DNA from: Albugo candida
Lineage: Eukaryota > Oomycota > Peronosporomycetes > Albuginales > Albuginaceae
Length of the DNA: 64,000 bases
Assembly: GCA_905220665.1 (NCBI GenBank)
Contig: CAJNAR010000032.1
Coordinates: forward strand, 62,001 to 126,000
Direction: 5' to 3'
The notes beneath the pieces are model-generated. The model did no database searches and had not been told where the DNA came from. It was given only the letters and a program-made list of their open reading frames with translations. This document shows, piece by piece, positions 1 through 12,857 of the stretch (the stretch's first letter is position 1; every line of letters begins with the position of its first letter). The position numbers and the translations under genes are program-made.

Positions 1-1467
1 AGAAGACGAAGATACATCGGTGCAAATTGGAATGCATTTTGTGATATGACGCGTTTTATGCCTGCAATGTACTGCTCGTAAGCGAAGAGTGAATGGCTGC
101 GTTGATACCTTTTGATACCAAAATCGATTTCAGGACGCTTTGTACACAAACATCTCAAGATCAAGTTGATGATTCATGGCTAGCCTTGCGGCTTCTTGAA
201 GAGCTAATTACTTTTGACTTTACCAGACGAAAGAATTTGCTCTAGAAGTAACCCTATAAAGCTACATATTACTTTCTTGATCCTCACGTCGGGAATTATG
301 GCAAGAAATCAAATCTGCGCATCATTCCTCCGAGGGCAAAACACAATAAGAACCATTCAGCTGATCTGAACACGAAACAAAATCTCTAATCATGCCGCTT
401 TCATGTGATGTATCGCTTCCAACATCTCGGTCGTACTTGAGCGAGCGAAGAAATCGTCTTGCTTCTCTGGGTCAAGGGAAACGTAAATCGAATCCAGTTC
501 ATTTTTATGAAAAATGTTTACGCGATGGATGGCACGAGTTTTCGTCAGCTTGTACAGCTGCAATCAAGCCTAGTACCCTATCTTGATGATGCGTCTGTGT
601 CGAGCAATCACATCGCATTAGACTTTGAGCCGTCGATAGATTACACGCATCTTGCACTATGGGTATTCAAGTTGTCATGATTAAGCCTAGGTGTATTCAA
701 CCCAAGACGTCACTCCGATGATTCTGTGGATGGTGCTCTTATGAAACGGACAAGTTTCACCAGCTCGAGATCACATGTATTTCGTGGTCAAATACGCTTA
801 TATCTGATGAAAAGTAGTTTCCTTACTGATTATCTACTTTGCTCATTACTTGTTGTTGTGATATGAAAGCAAAGTATGCGAAAAGTATCTACCCCCATAA
901 GCCCCACACACTCGCCTAACACTTAGTCGGACGAAGACGGCCATACACATGCCTATGTTTTGACTTATCAGAGCTCTACATCAACGCAGGCTCTTGTAGA
1001 TTGCGTGTGTTTAGCAGCGAGAAGAAAAGTGATTGCGATGGCTTATATGCAGTAGCCAAAACGTTCGGCGCACGTGCTTTGGACTCAATGAAGTGTTCAG
1101 AATAAACATCATTTCAAAATTCGACTCATCGAAAGTGGTAAAAGGCTCATAGTTTGGGATAAGCGCAATCACATCAATCAAGACATAAGGAAATCGTGTG
1201 AAGCACAGAGAAAAGCGGAATAAAGAGGCTATCGAGGACTGGGCCCACTGATCAGCATGTTGATTCTTCTCAGCATCGTTCGAAACGGAACGATACGCTG
1301 TTGCACTGTGATGTTATCCAAATGACAGAGCTTTAGTACAAAGAAGGTGCATCATACACGCTGTGCGTTGGATAGACCGACTGATCCACGCACAATCATT
1401 AAAGAGCTGTGAGATATTCAGTCTAGCGCTCCAGCGTATTTGATTGGTTATAATTACGATTACACGG
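1..1467. other. Gene-poor left end
   Basis: I recognise no gene here. Two overlapping short open frames on the + strand (about 392-680, 64 and 73 codons) resemble nothing known to me and have no clear splice partners. The stretch could hold the 3' end of a gene starting outside the window, but nothing in the sequence demands it. Confidence 0.4.
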
Positions 1468-1958
1468 ATGGCGCTGCTGTTGCGATTATCTCGGCACACT
1501 TTGTTGCCGCGTGGTGTATGCCGTACATTGTCAAATGAGTATCAAGGACTCTCTTTTTTCTCGACATGTCAGCAGACCCTATCACGCACCATCAACTCAC
1601 AATATTTTAATTTATTTGGCGCTGATATTCTATCAAATTCGAAGACAATAAAGCTGCAGCATCTACCATGGAGAACTCGAGTTGAAAGCGTAGTAGATAG
1701 CGTTTCCAACTACAATCCGCCTGTATCTATGGAATGCCCAAACGTCGCTATAAATGGTGGGTTAAAGTCTTCTTAATCGTTATTTTCTGACCGTTTACGC
1801 TTGACGCAGAGACCGTACAGGCAATAAAGCGAACATATCAACCAAGCACTTTACGACGAAAACGGAAACATGGATTTCGGGCCCGCAAATGCTCAATCGG
1901 AGGAAGAAGGGTACTGAATCGCCGTCACAAAAGAGGTAGATGGAGAATGTCCGCGTGA
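1468..1958 (+). CDS. Mitochondrial large-subunit ribosomal protein bL34m
   Basis: This is a two-exon gene: 1468-1756 and 1810-1958. The 53-bp intron runs from GTGGGT to CGCAG and splits a codon after its first base. The joined frame has 145 residues. The last ~45 residues are a typical L34: a KRTYQPS start, then a run dense in Arg and Lys with [16 protein letters not shown] and KRGRW. L34 is a small basic protein of the large ribosomal subunit. The first ~95 residues are Arg/Ser/Leu-rich without acidic residues near the start, as expected for a mitochondrial presequence, so it should act in the mitochondrial ribosome. I chose the ATG at 1468; an in-frame TTG lies slightly upstream. The L34 core is too short to stand out as an open frame by itself. 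Confidence 0.9.
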
Positions 1959-2521
1959 TGCCGTGAATACAGCAACATAAGATTCCGGTTGGTTATTTCA
2001 TAAAATTGGGATGCAAATGATGTCATATGGTATCAGATTATGAACGCTTCTGAAAGCAACAACACTTGTACCCTTATATATCTGCGTACTTGACAACAGC
2101 TTAACCATCTTCTCCTGCTGCACTCCTTGATCCCTTTGGAATATCTTTATTTGATCCGCTTTTCCAAAGCAAAAAGGCTAAGGGTCCAAGTGTGAGTGAC
2201 AATGGATGGTACTCTTTGCTTACAGCAGCTTGTCCTTTGCATCAATGCTCTTTGAAGAGGATAAGTGCATAAAAGTTTTATCGCTACCAAAGATTGCTGC
2301 CTTGGGGGTACTATACAGCAAACACTCTGACGCTATACAAGAGCGTCATAAGTGAATAATGTGCCCATGATCCGAATCAATTGATAGAAAACGATGGCCT
2401 GGAGTGGGCTGCATGACGACATAAAGAATGTGATCCGCCTGGTTAGAGTCCACCACTATGCAAGAAAGGCTTTTTAGCCAAAATTGTCGTAGTCGTCAAA
2501 ATTGAGTACTCCAGCACTATC
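1959..2521. other. Intergenic, convergent 3' ends
   Basis: This lies between the 3' ends of the bL34m gene (+) and the Beclin gene (-). I see no coding or repeat structure; it presumably holds both 3' UTRs. Confidence 0.5.
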
Positions 2522-4156
2522 CTAACTTGATTCCATCTTGAGAATGACCCAGGTGAGTACCCATTTGAGATTTGTAAGGGCATAACGTAATGCTTTCGTC
2601 CACTCTTCCAAACGATCCTTCATGAAGAAGATAGAGTATCCAGCTACGCGTCGGCGTAAGATCTTGTACGGAAATTTAACATTGGAATCTATCGTCTGCA
2701 CGTGTTCGATCAAGTTTGTGATGCAGGATAACCATCCATCCAGTCCTGAGTTGAATTGACTACCCAGGAAATCATCACTATCCGACCCATACCTACCAGA
2801 AAAGATCATTAGAATTGATGACTATGACTACGTCCACAGTGCCATACAAGCGATATGCGATACTGACTCCGGTAGTTCGTATTACTTTGGACGTACTTCC
2901 CAGAACCACGAGTTTGTAGCTGTTGATAGAATATGTCGTTAGCTCGCTATTTACCGCGTTGGAGAAATAACTCACTCTGCAAATTTCAAATTCAAAATGT
3001 CTGCCAGTGTCTGAAGGAGAAAAGCGCTTTCTCCAAAGCCAGTATTAATCTCATTCCACTCTACATGCACCATGGAAGTTCTTCCCAATCGAAATGAATT
3101 GACTGTGCCAAAGTCCCCTTGATGAGATATTGTAAAAACATCCGACAGGCAACTTTTTCTCTCTGTCTTGGCAGTGTGCTCGTTCAAGAGGTCGTATCGC
3201 GACAAAGCAATGTCACGAACTTCTTCGAATGTCGCTTGTGCAAAGTCTATATGCCTGCATTGTTCCCAAAGCAAATGTTCGTCCTCTTTTAATGGTCTCA
3301 TCGCATTTTTCTCAAAATCCTCCTCTTGTTGCTCAAGTTGGGACTGCTCCTGTACCATAAGTGAAAGACTCGAACGTAGTATTGATTCTTCTTTCGCATA
3401 CTATCACGTAAGACCGTGATTATATCGTATGAATATTAAAGGCTAGCCCCTACATGATTGAGCTTCTCCTCATATTCTTTGAGGGTTTGCTTGAGTTTCT
3501 GATCAGAAAAGTTCATAGATGATCTGAGGTAAAGTACACAACACCGTTTCTCGTGTCGTGCGTATTCGACATGAGAATCTAGTTCCTTAAGCATTGAATC
3601 GACACATTCCTTGCACAATGACGACATGACGGGCATTCCCATACTATAAAGCACTTCAAGTAGCATCCGATACCCTTTCTTCTTGAAATCCTTACCATAG
3701 TGCATGTCTACTCGTCATCACACAGACATGGTGACTCATGTCTGCATGTGCATATTTGGTATCCTGTAATTGTCGCTGTAAAGTTGCATTCTTTTTCGGT
3801 GAATAATCACAAGCTCTTGGTTGATCAAGCAATGACGGTCGCACATACATGCTATTACTTGATGCAAAATCCTCGTGTAAAGACGTAAGATCCATAGAAA
3901 TACAAGAATCTACCAGCTGGTCCATTTCCTTCTTCTCCAACTGCGAACTGTGAATACTGTCAGGATTCAATGAACGTATCATTGACGCATCCATATTTCT
4001 ACTGTGATAAGAGTTTGATGACTTGACAACAATCGATGATCTCGATATAGAGTTTGATAAAAGAACATATGAATCTCCCAGAGCTGGTGTAGTTTGGTTG
4101 GTGTTTTTGGTGCCGTCATCTTCTAATGCTTTTGAGCATCGGTTGCAGCACTTCAT
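2522..4156 (-). CDS. ATG6: Beclin-1/ATG6 autophagy protein
   Basis: ATG6/Beclin is a subunit of the class III PI3-kinase (Vps34) complexes that start autophagosomes and act in endosomal sorting. The sequence shows an N-terminal CNRC-type cysteine pair, a second pair in SLCKEC, a coiled-coil-like acidic/Lys stretch, and a strongly conserved evolutionarily conserved domain: FGTVNSFRLGR, VEWNEIN, then near the C terminus EEWTKALRYALTNLKW. Exons I can fix are 2522-2792, 2848-2919, 2976-3349 and from 3454 upstream. The introns are 2793-2847 (55 bp), 2920-2975 (56 bp) and 3350-3453 (104 bp), and all three keep the frame. A further intron between about 3709 and 3850 is needed, and its exact ends are uncertain (a GTATGT donor lies near 3850). 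The start at 4156 precedes the first cysteine pair; an upstream exon is possible. Confidence 0.9.
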
Positions 4157-5403
4157 TCGATTATGAGTTCTAAGAGAATGAATGATATAAAGTGTCAAAA
4201 ATGTCGGAATTAGGTATAAGAATAGACAGGGATTTGAATATTCCACAAGATACCGTTCCGCAAAAACGCTGTTGGAAGAGTGATGAGAGCATTGAATGAA
4301 TGCCACTCAATTCATTGGCATATGGTTTGTGGGATACAATGAATGACATCAATTCTCAAAACATCGTTACAAGTCGTAATTTGCCAGCGTTAGCGGATGG
4401 ACACGCGATGGGATGGACCAAGGAAGCTATATCACATCGAAGCAAACGCAAGCATTTGGCATCAACTTAAGGTAGAAACCATTACCTTGTGTATCGAGGC
4501 ATAACAAAAGGCGTCGTTTGCATCCTCAATAGAGAAAAAGAAGCCTTTTATAGCAGATTTTGCGTCAGTCCACTCATTTAGGGCGATGAGAGCTCTCGAC
4601 AAGATCGCACATATTCTTCATTGAGAATCGCTTTTTGTCGACCGCCAGCGCGTCACAGACGACTGAACCGAATTAGACTACTGCATAGTTGAAAGCATAT
4701 TGACAATCAAAGAGATTAAAGGCTTTCTTTGTACCTTCAGCCAAGAGGTGGCAATCGCTGAAGAAGCTCAACAAAGCGAGCGATCGAATAAGGATGCTGA
4801 GTCTTGCGAGAATTGGACTTTAAACGCGTTACTTTCACGCATCTTTGTGTCTGTAAATATGCATTCGTATTTGGTAAAAGTACTTTAAGTTTCATGCTCG
4901 ACAGCGGTGCATTTACCCAATAAGATGAGAAATTGTCGACGAGTAAAAGAACGTTCAGGTGTACTTCACTACTACTAAGAGTCGTCATTGAACAAGGTGA
5001 TCTGAGTGTGCCAATATTTGTTAAGAGCTAAAATAGCCTTCATAACCATTCTTGCACCCAACGGGCATGGAATGGATCAACGTCAATGGTCGATGCAAAT
5101 GGCATTCATTCACTCGTCCTAACTACAATGGCATCTCAGCTATTCATATCGCTAATAAATTGAGGTGCCATTGCTCCCAATAACTAATTCCCATCTCATT
5201 GATTTGAACAAAAAGCTTTCGGCCCGGATGCGAGCCTATTTGACATTTATGTCCCGTCAAGTCTGGATTATTGACGAGTCCTTTAGTCGCACTGTTATTC
5301 TTTGCTTCTCAAGTACACGTGCATGATGATGAGAAGGATATTACGCTACTTAGTTTGAAGATCCATCAAACATTTTTCTGCAAGAAATAGTGAGAGAATG
5401 GTA
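4157..5403. other. Intergenic, nothing recognised
   Basis: This is AT-rich sequence upstream of the Beclin gene. Only short, non-conserved open frames are present. I see no RNA gene or repeat. Confidence 0.4.
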
Positions 5404-5759
5404 TCACGTCGTAAATAGAGCACTATCCGAATCGCAAATGATCTGTATATTAAAAGGATTGAGACTTGTATGAGGATCTGCATGCCAAATAATAAATGAG
5501 TGCAGAGGTAATAGCTGACGACTTGTCTTCCTACTTTTACCTCCAGACAGTATCATTATCACAATTGTTCGAAAGGAGAGCGCTCTAATCTTTGGCCTTT
5601 TACTTGATACTGGGTGCGTCGCCACTTATCGAACTCAGAGTATCCACTGCTTGTTTCATATTCGAGTCTCACTACTGCACTCGCAAAATCTACTGCTTTT
5701 TCTCGAAAAATGATTTTTTGTCGAGGCCGGAGTGGCTTTCTGGTTGGTAATTCACGCAT
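5404..5759 (-). CDS. Possible small gene divergent from TIMELESS
   Basis: Two overlapping minus-strand frames lie here: 5559-5759 (66 codons, starting at an ATG, with a charged stretch rich in Arg, Lys and aromatic residues) and 5404-5625. The first reads like coding sequence (varied, charged composition), and its start lies 230 bp from the TIMELESS start, so the two could share a divergent promoter. I do not recognise the family. A shift or intron near 5600 would be needed to join the frames. It could equally be chance. Confidence 0.25.
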
Positions 5760-5988
5760 TTGAAGAGTTGATGCAGATCCAGAATTCAGAGTTGTTGCGA
5801 GCGGGACACAAAACTAGAATGCAGATGGAGACATTCGGACATTCTCAAAAAGATTTTAGTCATGTCTTTTGTATGCCTCGCACGTTTTCTCGTGAAATAT
5901 CATTTCGACTACATTGCGCTATCATTGAATAGGACGCTTTTTGATTGGCCACATTCTCAATCTACTCGATTTGATTGGTTGTAATCAT

Positions 5989-8836
5989 ATGACGGACATG
6001 CCAAACGACGAAAATGAATCGGAAATCGCGCTCGAATACGAAGACATAGAGATGGAATCTGAAGGTGAAGATTGCTTTGTTGCTGGCGAAAATGGATATC
6101 AGCTTGGTAATGCAATGATGAACGAACTTTTGCTCATTTGCTCGAATCTCGGCTTGGTTCAGACAAATTCCGACGAAACTTGCAACCGCGCTGCTATAAT
6201 CAAAGGCGAAGACTGCGAAGAATGGATCCACGATCTCCAACGAGCAATTAGAAGAGACCACGAGAAGAAAAAACTCGTTTGCAAGCAACTCGGGAAATGG
6301 AAAATTGTGCAGAAGAAGCTTCTTCCGCTATTGCTCAATCATCAGCACGATTGGTCTTTACAGAGTTGCAACTATTCTTCGGCTTACTTACATTATTAAT
6401 AGGTCCCTGGTTTTCTCGATACTCAAAATCCTCGTCATGCTTACGATGAAGCCCTCAATCGATTCGATCGATATCCCTCAACAACTTCAATATTTACGGG
6501 AATACAAGAGCGCTATCCTTAGCCAACATGTGACTCCGGTTCTCATGGCAGCATTGGGAGAACCTTTGAGTCGACAAGGGACCAATAGGACGTCACAGGT
6601 ATAACTTTGATGTCCAGTTTCTATCCTCACGCGTTTTTTCGGGCAGGATTATCTCAATATTGAACTCATCCTGACGTTATTCCGCAACATTTTAGCAACC
6701 CCAAATGAGAATTCGCGGAATGTGACGTCCGCAACGGAATATCTTACTCATTTGCAGGAAGATTTTATCAAAGTCTTGTACCATGAGCAATTGTATGAGA
6801 TGATACTGCTTATCGCATCTGTGAGTCTCATTCATCTATGCGGTGAAAAACTTGAGAATATCTTACGTTTATCTTAGAACATAGAATCGCCAGAATATCG
6901 TGATTGGAACCTTCTGATTCTCGAGATTATGGATCACACACTCGCTTGCTGCTGCCCGCACACTGTAGCGGATTATTTCAAATCGATCACCACGGAAAAT
7001 CGAAAGAACATAAAGAACTCTTTGCTGGATGAGGTCAATGCACAGAAAATACAAATTGCGGGTCGTCATTCCAATTTTGGAGGTGTTTTGAAGGTACAAA
7101 GCGTCAGTGGAAACGCCATCCTTATGTCCGACCTCAAGCGTAAGAATGCGTTTGCGATCGCACCGCCGCCGATACCTTCACGCAGACGGGGCAAAAAGGC
7201 CGGGCAAGTCGATTCAAACGATATCTTTCGACCCAAAACGAGCGCCGACACTACGGACAAGTAAGTACATGCGTTAAGGTAATTTAATACGGCTAAAAAC
7301 ATTTTATTTAGGGATACGATCATTGTCGTCTCTTCATTATGCGAGTCGATTCTCACAAGCTCGTATTATCCACTGGCAAATTCGCTCAAGAACGAGTTTC
7401 GCAGAGGAAGCAGTAAACTCGTACCGGCGGATCGCTTGCAATATTTCCATTTTGTATGGTTCCTTCTCACGTATCAACGCGAGCGAGTACATTACATCAC
7501 TACAGAAAAAGCAGAGAAAACATCAAAGCAGGCAAACGAGAAAGCTGTTCTTGCGACATTGGACATGTTTTCCTTTAATTTCGTGCTCCAATCTGTCGAA
7601 AATTACGAATCGACTAAAAACCATACCGGGATGTGTTTGGCTGTCAAAGTGCTCAAAGAGAAGATGGCGTATGTTTCAGAGCTTTTAGCCAGCCAAGATT
7701 TACGACTGGTTCATCTCGCTCAGTCTATTCAGCACAAACTCTTTTATGAACGAGACTTTTTGGATCGACTTCCGCTTTTAATCCGATCATGGACGTCGAT
7801 TCACTCTGTAGCTTATGCCACAGACGTTGTCATACTCACGCATGCAAGTAAATAGTAGGGATCGTATCGCGTGACGCTGATTGTGTTTGCTGTAGCTCGT
7901 ACTTAAAGGATTGGACGCTCATGGACATATTAAAGTGCTGGGGAAGAAAACTGCAAAACAAAAGTACGCCAAAGAAACTATTTGAGGTAGTTGCTGATCG
8001 ACCCAATTGGTAGCAAACAGAACCATCTGGATAGCGCACAACAAGCCATTGCACGAAAAGAAGCGGATTTTGACCTCCACCGGTACTTTCGAAGTATGCT
8101 CAATCATGACACGATACAAATGTACGCGTTTGTGCTGGGCAATTACCGCGAAAATTCAGTCAAAGTGAATCATTACGTCCACTCCTTTTTCCATCGCGTT
8201 TCCAAGTTTCAAATTGAAGCCCAATTCACCACAAAGCCCATGCTATTTCATATCCGAGTTCTTACGGTGTTTAACATGCTGCTTCATGACGAAGGTATAA
8301 AAAAGGACCAACGGTACTGCTCCTTGCTCGCGTTCATTCAGAGTATTGTTCGAGACTTTTTCGCACTGGCTGAAAGAAATCATTTACTGTATGTTGAAGC
8401 TCTCCTCCGACAGCCGTATGCGATCAAATCTTGCGTCTCTATGCAGCGAATTTATGAACCTAGTGAGCCTGTGGCACCGCGGCAATATGTGGAAGTGAAG
8501 CACACAGTAGAGCGTATATCGGACGAAGGAGAGGTCGAATACGAGCTGCCAACGATAAATTCGGGACAACATGCAGCGTGGAGCTCATTGGAGGATCGTC
8601 ATTTATCAGCGATATACAAACAGTTTCGAGATCGTTCGTCCAAATTTGAATTGTTGTCGGAAGAGAATATATTATGTGATCGAACACCGACAGAAATTGA
8701 ACAGCGAGTGAAAGAACTTGGACTCGATTCGGTGAATTCTTCGGAAGTGATACATTCCAGAAAACGATTGCGTCGAGTTGTTGATGTATCCAGCGACTCG
8801 GAGGAAGAGATTGTGTTGCAGACGGGGAACGAATGA
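5989..8836 (+). CDS. TIMELESS: TIMELESS/Tof1 replication-fork protection protein
   Basis: Timeless/Tof1 forms the fork-protection complex with Tipin/Csm3, stabilising stalled forks and supporting checkpoint signalling and cohesion in the nucleus. Seven exons join into one frame of 846 residues: 5989-6353, 6403-6598, 6647-6820, 6878-7260, 7312-7843, 7896-7963 and 8014-8836. The introns are 48-57 bp. The intron at 7844-7895 uses a GC donor (GCAAGT). The N-terminal TIMELESS domain is evident: LLLICSNLG, an HDWSLVFSILKI stretch, then EPLSRQG, and NIELILTLFRNIL in exon 3. The C-terminal part has EADFDLHRYF, then AAWSSLEDRHLSAIYKQFRD (a SANT-like segment typical of the family), ending in an acidic tail with DSEEE. 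The start is the first in-frame ATG. No frameshift or premature stop is seen. Confidence 0.93.
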
Positions 8837-11654
8837 AATAATGGCAATAGTGATTTCGAGGGGAACATTCTGTAACGTAAAGGTGGTTCTTACGGCGAAA
8901 GCGATTGGAGTGATCGTTGTAGTTGAATTTAGAAGTGACAAACGCGAAGTTTCGGGATGAAATGTGCCGAGGACTTTGGCAGCAAGCACAAAAAGGATAA
9001 ACTTTAGATTAGAAGATTGTATTCAGAAGAGAGGCCGTAATAACAGACTCGGGGCATTACGGTAGGAAAATCTGAAATTGTCGAGCTTAAACGACTTGCT
9101 TTATGTCTTTTGTTGACTGTAATGAAGGATATTGTTCATTACAGTGTATCAGTAGACAAAATGCTCGTCAGCGCATTCTAACAAATTGCCTTCTTCTATC
9201 TGACATACTGCCCCTGTGTCGTAACTCAGAAACCGTAAACGACTGAATGCTTTAGACCATCGCTCTTGCTGTATCTAATGACCGCTTGGGAGGACATTCT
9301 ACTTCTCTACTAAATTTGTAATTAGTTATCACTCTTTGGAAATGCAAAATATTATGGGGAAAGACGTTAATTTAATTGGGCAGTATCAATCCGAGATCGT
9401 ACAGATAATCGTCCATGCGTCTCAGATAAGTAACAAGTAATTACATGGAGCTATTGGCCATATCAACACAAGCTCCAACAAATGTAGTCTAAAGTGACGG
9501 GATTTTTCAGACCAAAGTTTAAGATAGACGGGTTTGAGCAAGAATACGCTATGTGCAGGAAATGTAATACAAGAAGTGCACTTATTACAACGGAACTCAG
9601 AAAATGGTAAATGCTGCAGACCTTGAGCTGTTCTCAATGAATCAAAGTCGCAAAAGCAGGGACACTTGAGTCAGACCGCACGTGCCTTTTGAGCAGTGCT
9701 AATTGGCTAAGGAATCGTTTTCCATCGCATTGCACGTAACTGCATACCATTGCCTTTAGTATAAATGTCATTGCACCTGCACATTTAAGCTGTCGCTACT
9801 AGCAAGACATGCGTAGCATATGTTGCCAAATCTGAAAATAGCTGCCACAAACGCATGCTTAGCTGCATGCCCTTGATCTCGGTGCAGCGGGGTATCCATT
9901 CTATAAAGTGGTGGCAACGATAAATTGTGTTTGTCTCAATGCAAATCTCCAGCGCAGCTGACTGAATGCTCATTCCTGTCGAACAAGTCCGTCAAAAGAT
10001 GAACATGATGGTCATCTTCAATTCAAATTTCTAGATCAGGCTGAGCCGGCGTACAGACGGAGGATCCAGATCCGCTTTTTTTCCCGTCAGGGCATGATCG
10101 ATGTAATCCATGCAGAGTCGGATTTTTTTGACTGCCCTTTTCAATCTCATCATGCAGGTCTCCTTTGATTCTACTTGAATGATGCTTCTTTTGCTGCTTT
10201 AAAAATTTCTGAACTTATCCAGATTTTATGATAGATCCACGTTATGGACGCGCATTTCCAGTCTCACTGAAGTACTGCTGATATACTACGCAGATACGCT
10301 GCAGAACGTATTCGTAGCTCGAATTGGTGAAGAATATTTTCATTATTACGCAAAAAGTTACATGATTGCACAAACAAACCCGCAGGGATTTTTATTGAAG
10401 TATCCGAATCCTCAGCATGCAATGCAGTGCTCTACTTTTCTTTGTTTCTTCCTGACCATCTCGTCTAAAATAAGTTCATTTGCGTGCTCGTTATCATAGA
10501 TGCTACTATTAAGCGTAACCTCGTTATATGAGGCTCAAAAGAAATCTGAATCTTTCGCTCATCAACTTGACGTTTGATGCCGACTGAGTGCCACTGATCT
10601 ATATTCATTATATTTGAATCATCTTGAGCATCACACATGGATCAATTCCAAATCACCTACGATGTTGAAGAGGACCGTAATTGGAATCGAAGAAAAACAT
10701 CTTATAATCTTTCGTATCCAGCGGCGATAAGAAACCTAGCGAGTTGACAAAAGCGTCGTCAGACTCCATGTTGGTAGCCTTACTAATGGCTGCTGAAGAC
10801 AATGCATGCAAATCATCGTACTTATTGGATAACGATATCTTTTTTCAAAGCTCTGGAGACAAGTGTATACGTTCAGATATTAGACAAACGAAAGCACTTT
10901 TAAACCCTTGGTTTTGCTGAGCTTAAAGCAACATTCAATCACAGAAGGAAAAGTACACACAGAAATTAATTGATTACCAGCATACCACATTTTCTAAACG
11001 ATCAGTAGGGTTCTTATTTGACTGACCCCAACCGGAAGGAGGATGTGGAATTTTATCACACTAGGAATCTAATGATATGATGAAGCAGAAGGCTTTCGTA
11101 CGCTAGCTTGCGTAATAAATTCCTTGGACGGGAATCTAATCCAGCCGATGCAATAGCGTATAAGCATTCAATGAATAAAAGTCTACCCACAATTGATGCA
11201 CAACAATAAAGCGAGCGCTAAACGTGGTATAACATGTGGGCTATCTTACAGAAGATTAAAATACCCAGATGGTTGAATTATCAAATACAACGCTTCTGTA
11301 TGTCAACGGTGCGATCGTATTGATCGTATATGCGTTGGTTTCTAATTTTTGACGAGTTTTGAAAAGAAGAGAAAAGGTGCTGAATTTCGTGCCATAAATT
11401 ATACTAACTTTGTGGCTAGAGAAGGTATGCCAACAGGTCTCTTCTTTCTTCCGAACGACACGAGAAGTGACAGGTCTACATTGACGCTAATAATGAAACT
11501 AGCTCTATAACTCTTTGTGAACTCTACCCAAAGTGTGCTAATTAAGCTTCATTTGGCGGAAGCAACGAGAATTTCAATGGTAGAAATTGTCCTTCTGATA
11601 TTCGAATGGTAGGATGATCAAGGCGATATATCATTGAAACACTCTTCGTACTTC
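8837..11654. other. Long gene-free stretch
   Basis: About 2.8 kb of AT-rich DNA. The longest open frames are near 70 codons and show no conserved motifs. I see no LTR, tandem array or RNA gene. It holds the 3' flank of TIMELESS and the 3' flank of the minus-strand secreted-protein gene. Decayed repeats cannot be excluded by eye. Confidence 0.4.
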
Positions 11655-12857
11655 TTACAAGATCATGGTTGATTCAGCCACCACCGTAATGAAATCAATG
11701 AGGACAGTGGCGACAACATGCTGGAACAATCCCAATTCAGTTGCGTCAAGGTAAAGCGGTAATAGGTCGCCAATTGAAAAAAACAGCAGCAAAAGTGGAG
11801 CACAGTTTCTTATATCCAGGGCATGCATGCGTGAATATATAATCAACGACGTGGCGAATCGATGTTGGGTTGTCCAATACTTCCTACCATATTTCGTTGA
11901 TGATCCGATAAAAAGCAGTGCTTATGCGTTTTTTCCACAAGACACGCATTTGTATAGCTGGATGTATCTCAACAGCGATTTGAATAGGGTATTAAGATTG
12001 AATTCATTGGATTCGATTGCTATCCTTGCCACCAAAGCTTCAAAATCAAGCTCAATATTGACAGATTTCTTTGTAGGATCATTTTGTATCTAGATAAATC
12101 CTTAAAGTGTATTTCTCTGCTCGGCTGTGTCTCTTGGCCACACAAGTTCGAGGTTATCGAGTGCAAATGTTAGCCCTTTGAGTACTGCCTCTCTCTCTGG
12201 GTCTGTTAAGCGAGGACTAAATATCGACGTTATGACATGATTACATTCCCTTTCCATTTCACTTGACATACCTTATCTCGAACTTTAAGCCATCGTACGT
12301 CAACCCTGTACTTAATCCTGATTTAACAGACAGGATTGCTTTGAGCTCTTTGATGTCATCCCACTTCATGAAGCGACTATTTATCAAATCAAATCAAAAT
12401 CAAGCCCAAGCTCCTCACGTGCTGCCTTACTTAAGTTCGATGAGTGCATTTGAACCAAGCATAATTTCTGAGTTGCCGTCACGGCTACAAATGACATGTC
12501 AGCTATCTACTTTCAAGTCGTTATTTGCTTGAATTACTGTGCCAGGAGATGAATGGCGGCTAATCTGATCGTGTAAGCATCCTCACTACAATGAAAACTC
12601 GTATTAGCTGTGTTCAGTTTCATTCATCCTTACTTGATGTATCCAATGTCAAGCCTAGTGGGTTCAGTATCCATAGTCAGTACACGAGAAGAAGTCAACG
12701 TGTCGAAATCTCGAAACTTGTCACTAAGTGATGTTTGGCTCCGCAGGTGTTGCTTTGTGTCGGAAATGTCGAGAGATGATACCTTCTCTTTCAATCCTAA
12801 GACTTCTGCTGGCGGAAGTGCTAGAACTAGAAATGGTATCATCGAGATTGTCTTCAT
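11655..12857 (-). CDS. Secreted protein of unknown family, eight small exons
   Basis: I do not recognise this protein. Exon 1 (12634-12857) starts with an ATG followed by a signal peptide: a Lys, a hydrophobic core IPFLVLAL, and small residues to about position 21. The rest is charged and soluble. Exons 12538-12585, 12431-12484 and 12272-12376 follow, with introns of 48, 53 and 54 bp. The next exon starts at 12216 after a 55-bp intron. All four of these introns are in phase 2. From 12216 there are two models. Reading on gives a stop at 12102 (181 residues). Splicing at 12143/12090 (54 bp, GTGTGG donor) leads to three more phase-0 exons, 11946-12089, 11785-11883 and 11655-11720, for 270 residues. 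The longer model keeps frame throughout and its extra exons look coding. Its C terminus is hydrophobic. A small, intron-rich secreted protein without relatives fits a host-interaction role, but that is inference. Confidence 0.65.

Noticed and set aside
8837..11654. Possible CRISPR-like or satellite array in the long gene-free stretch
   Set aside because: No regularly spaced repeat was seen, and the genome is eukaryotic.
12263..12532. Plus-strand 89-codon frame
   Set aside because: It is antisense to exons and introns of the secreted-protein gene, whose splice sites and frame agree on the minus strand.
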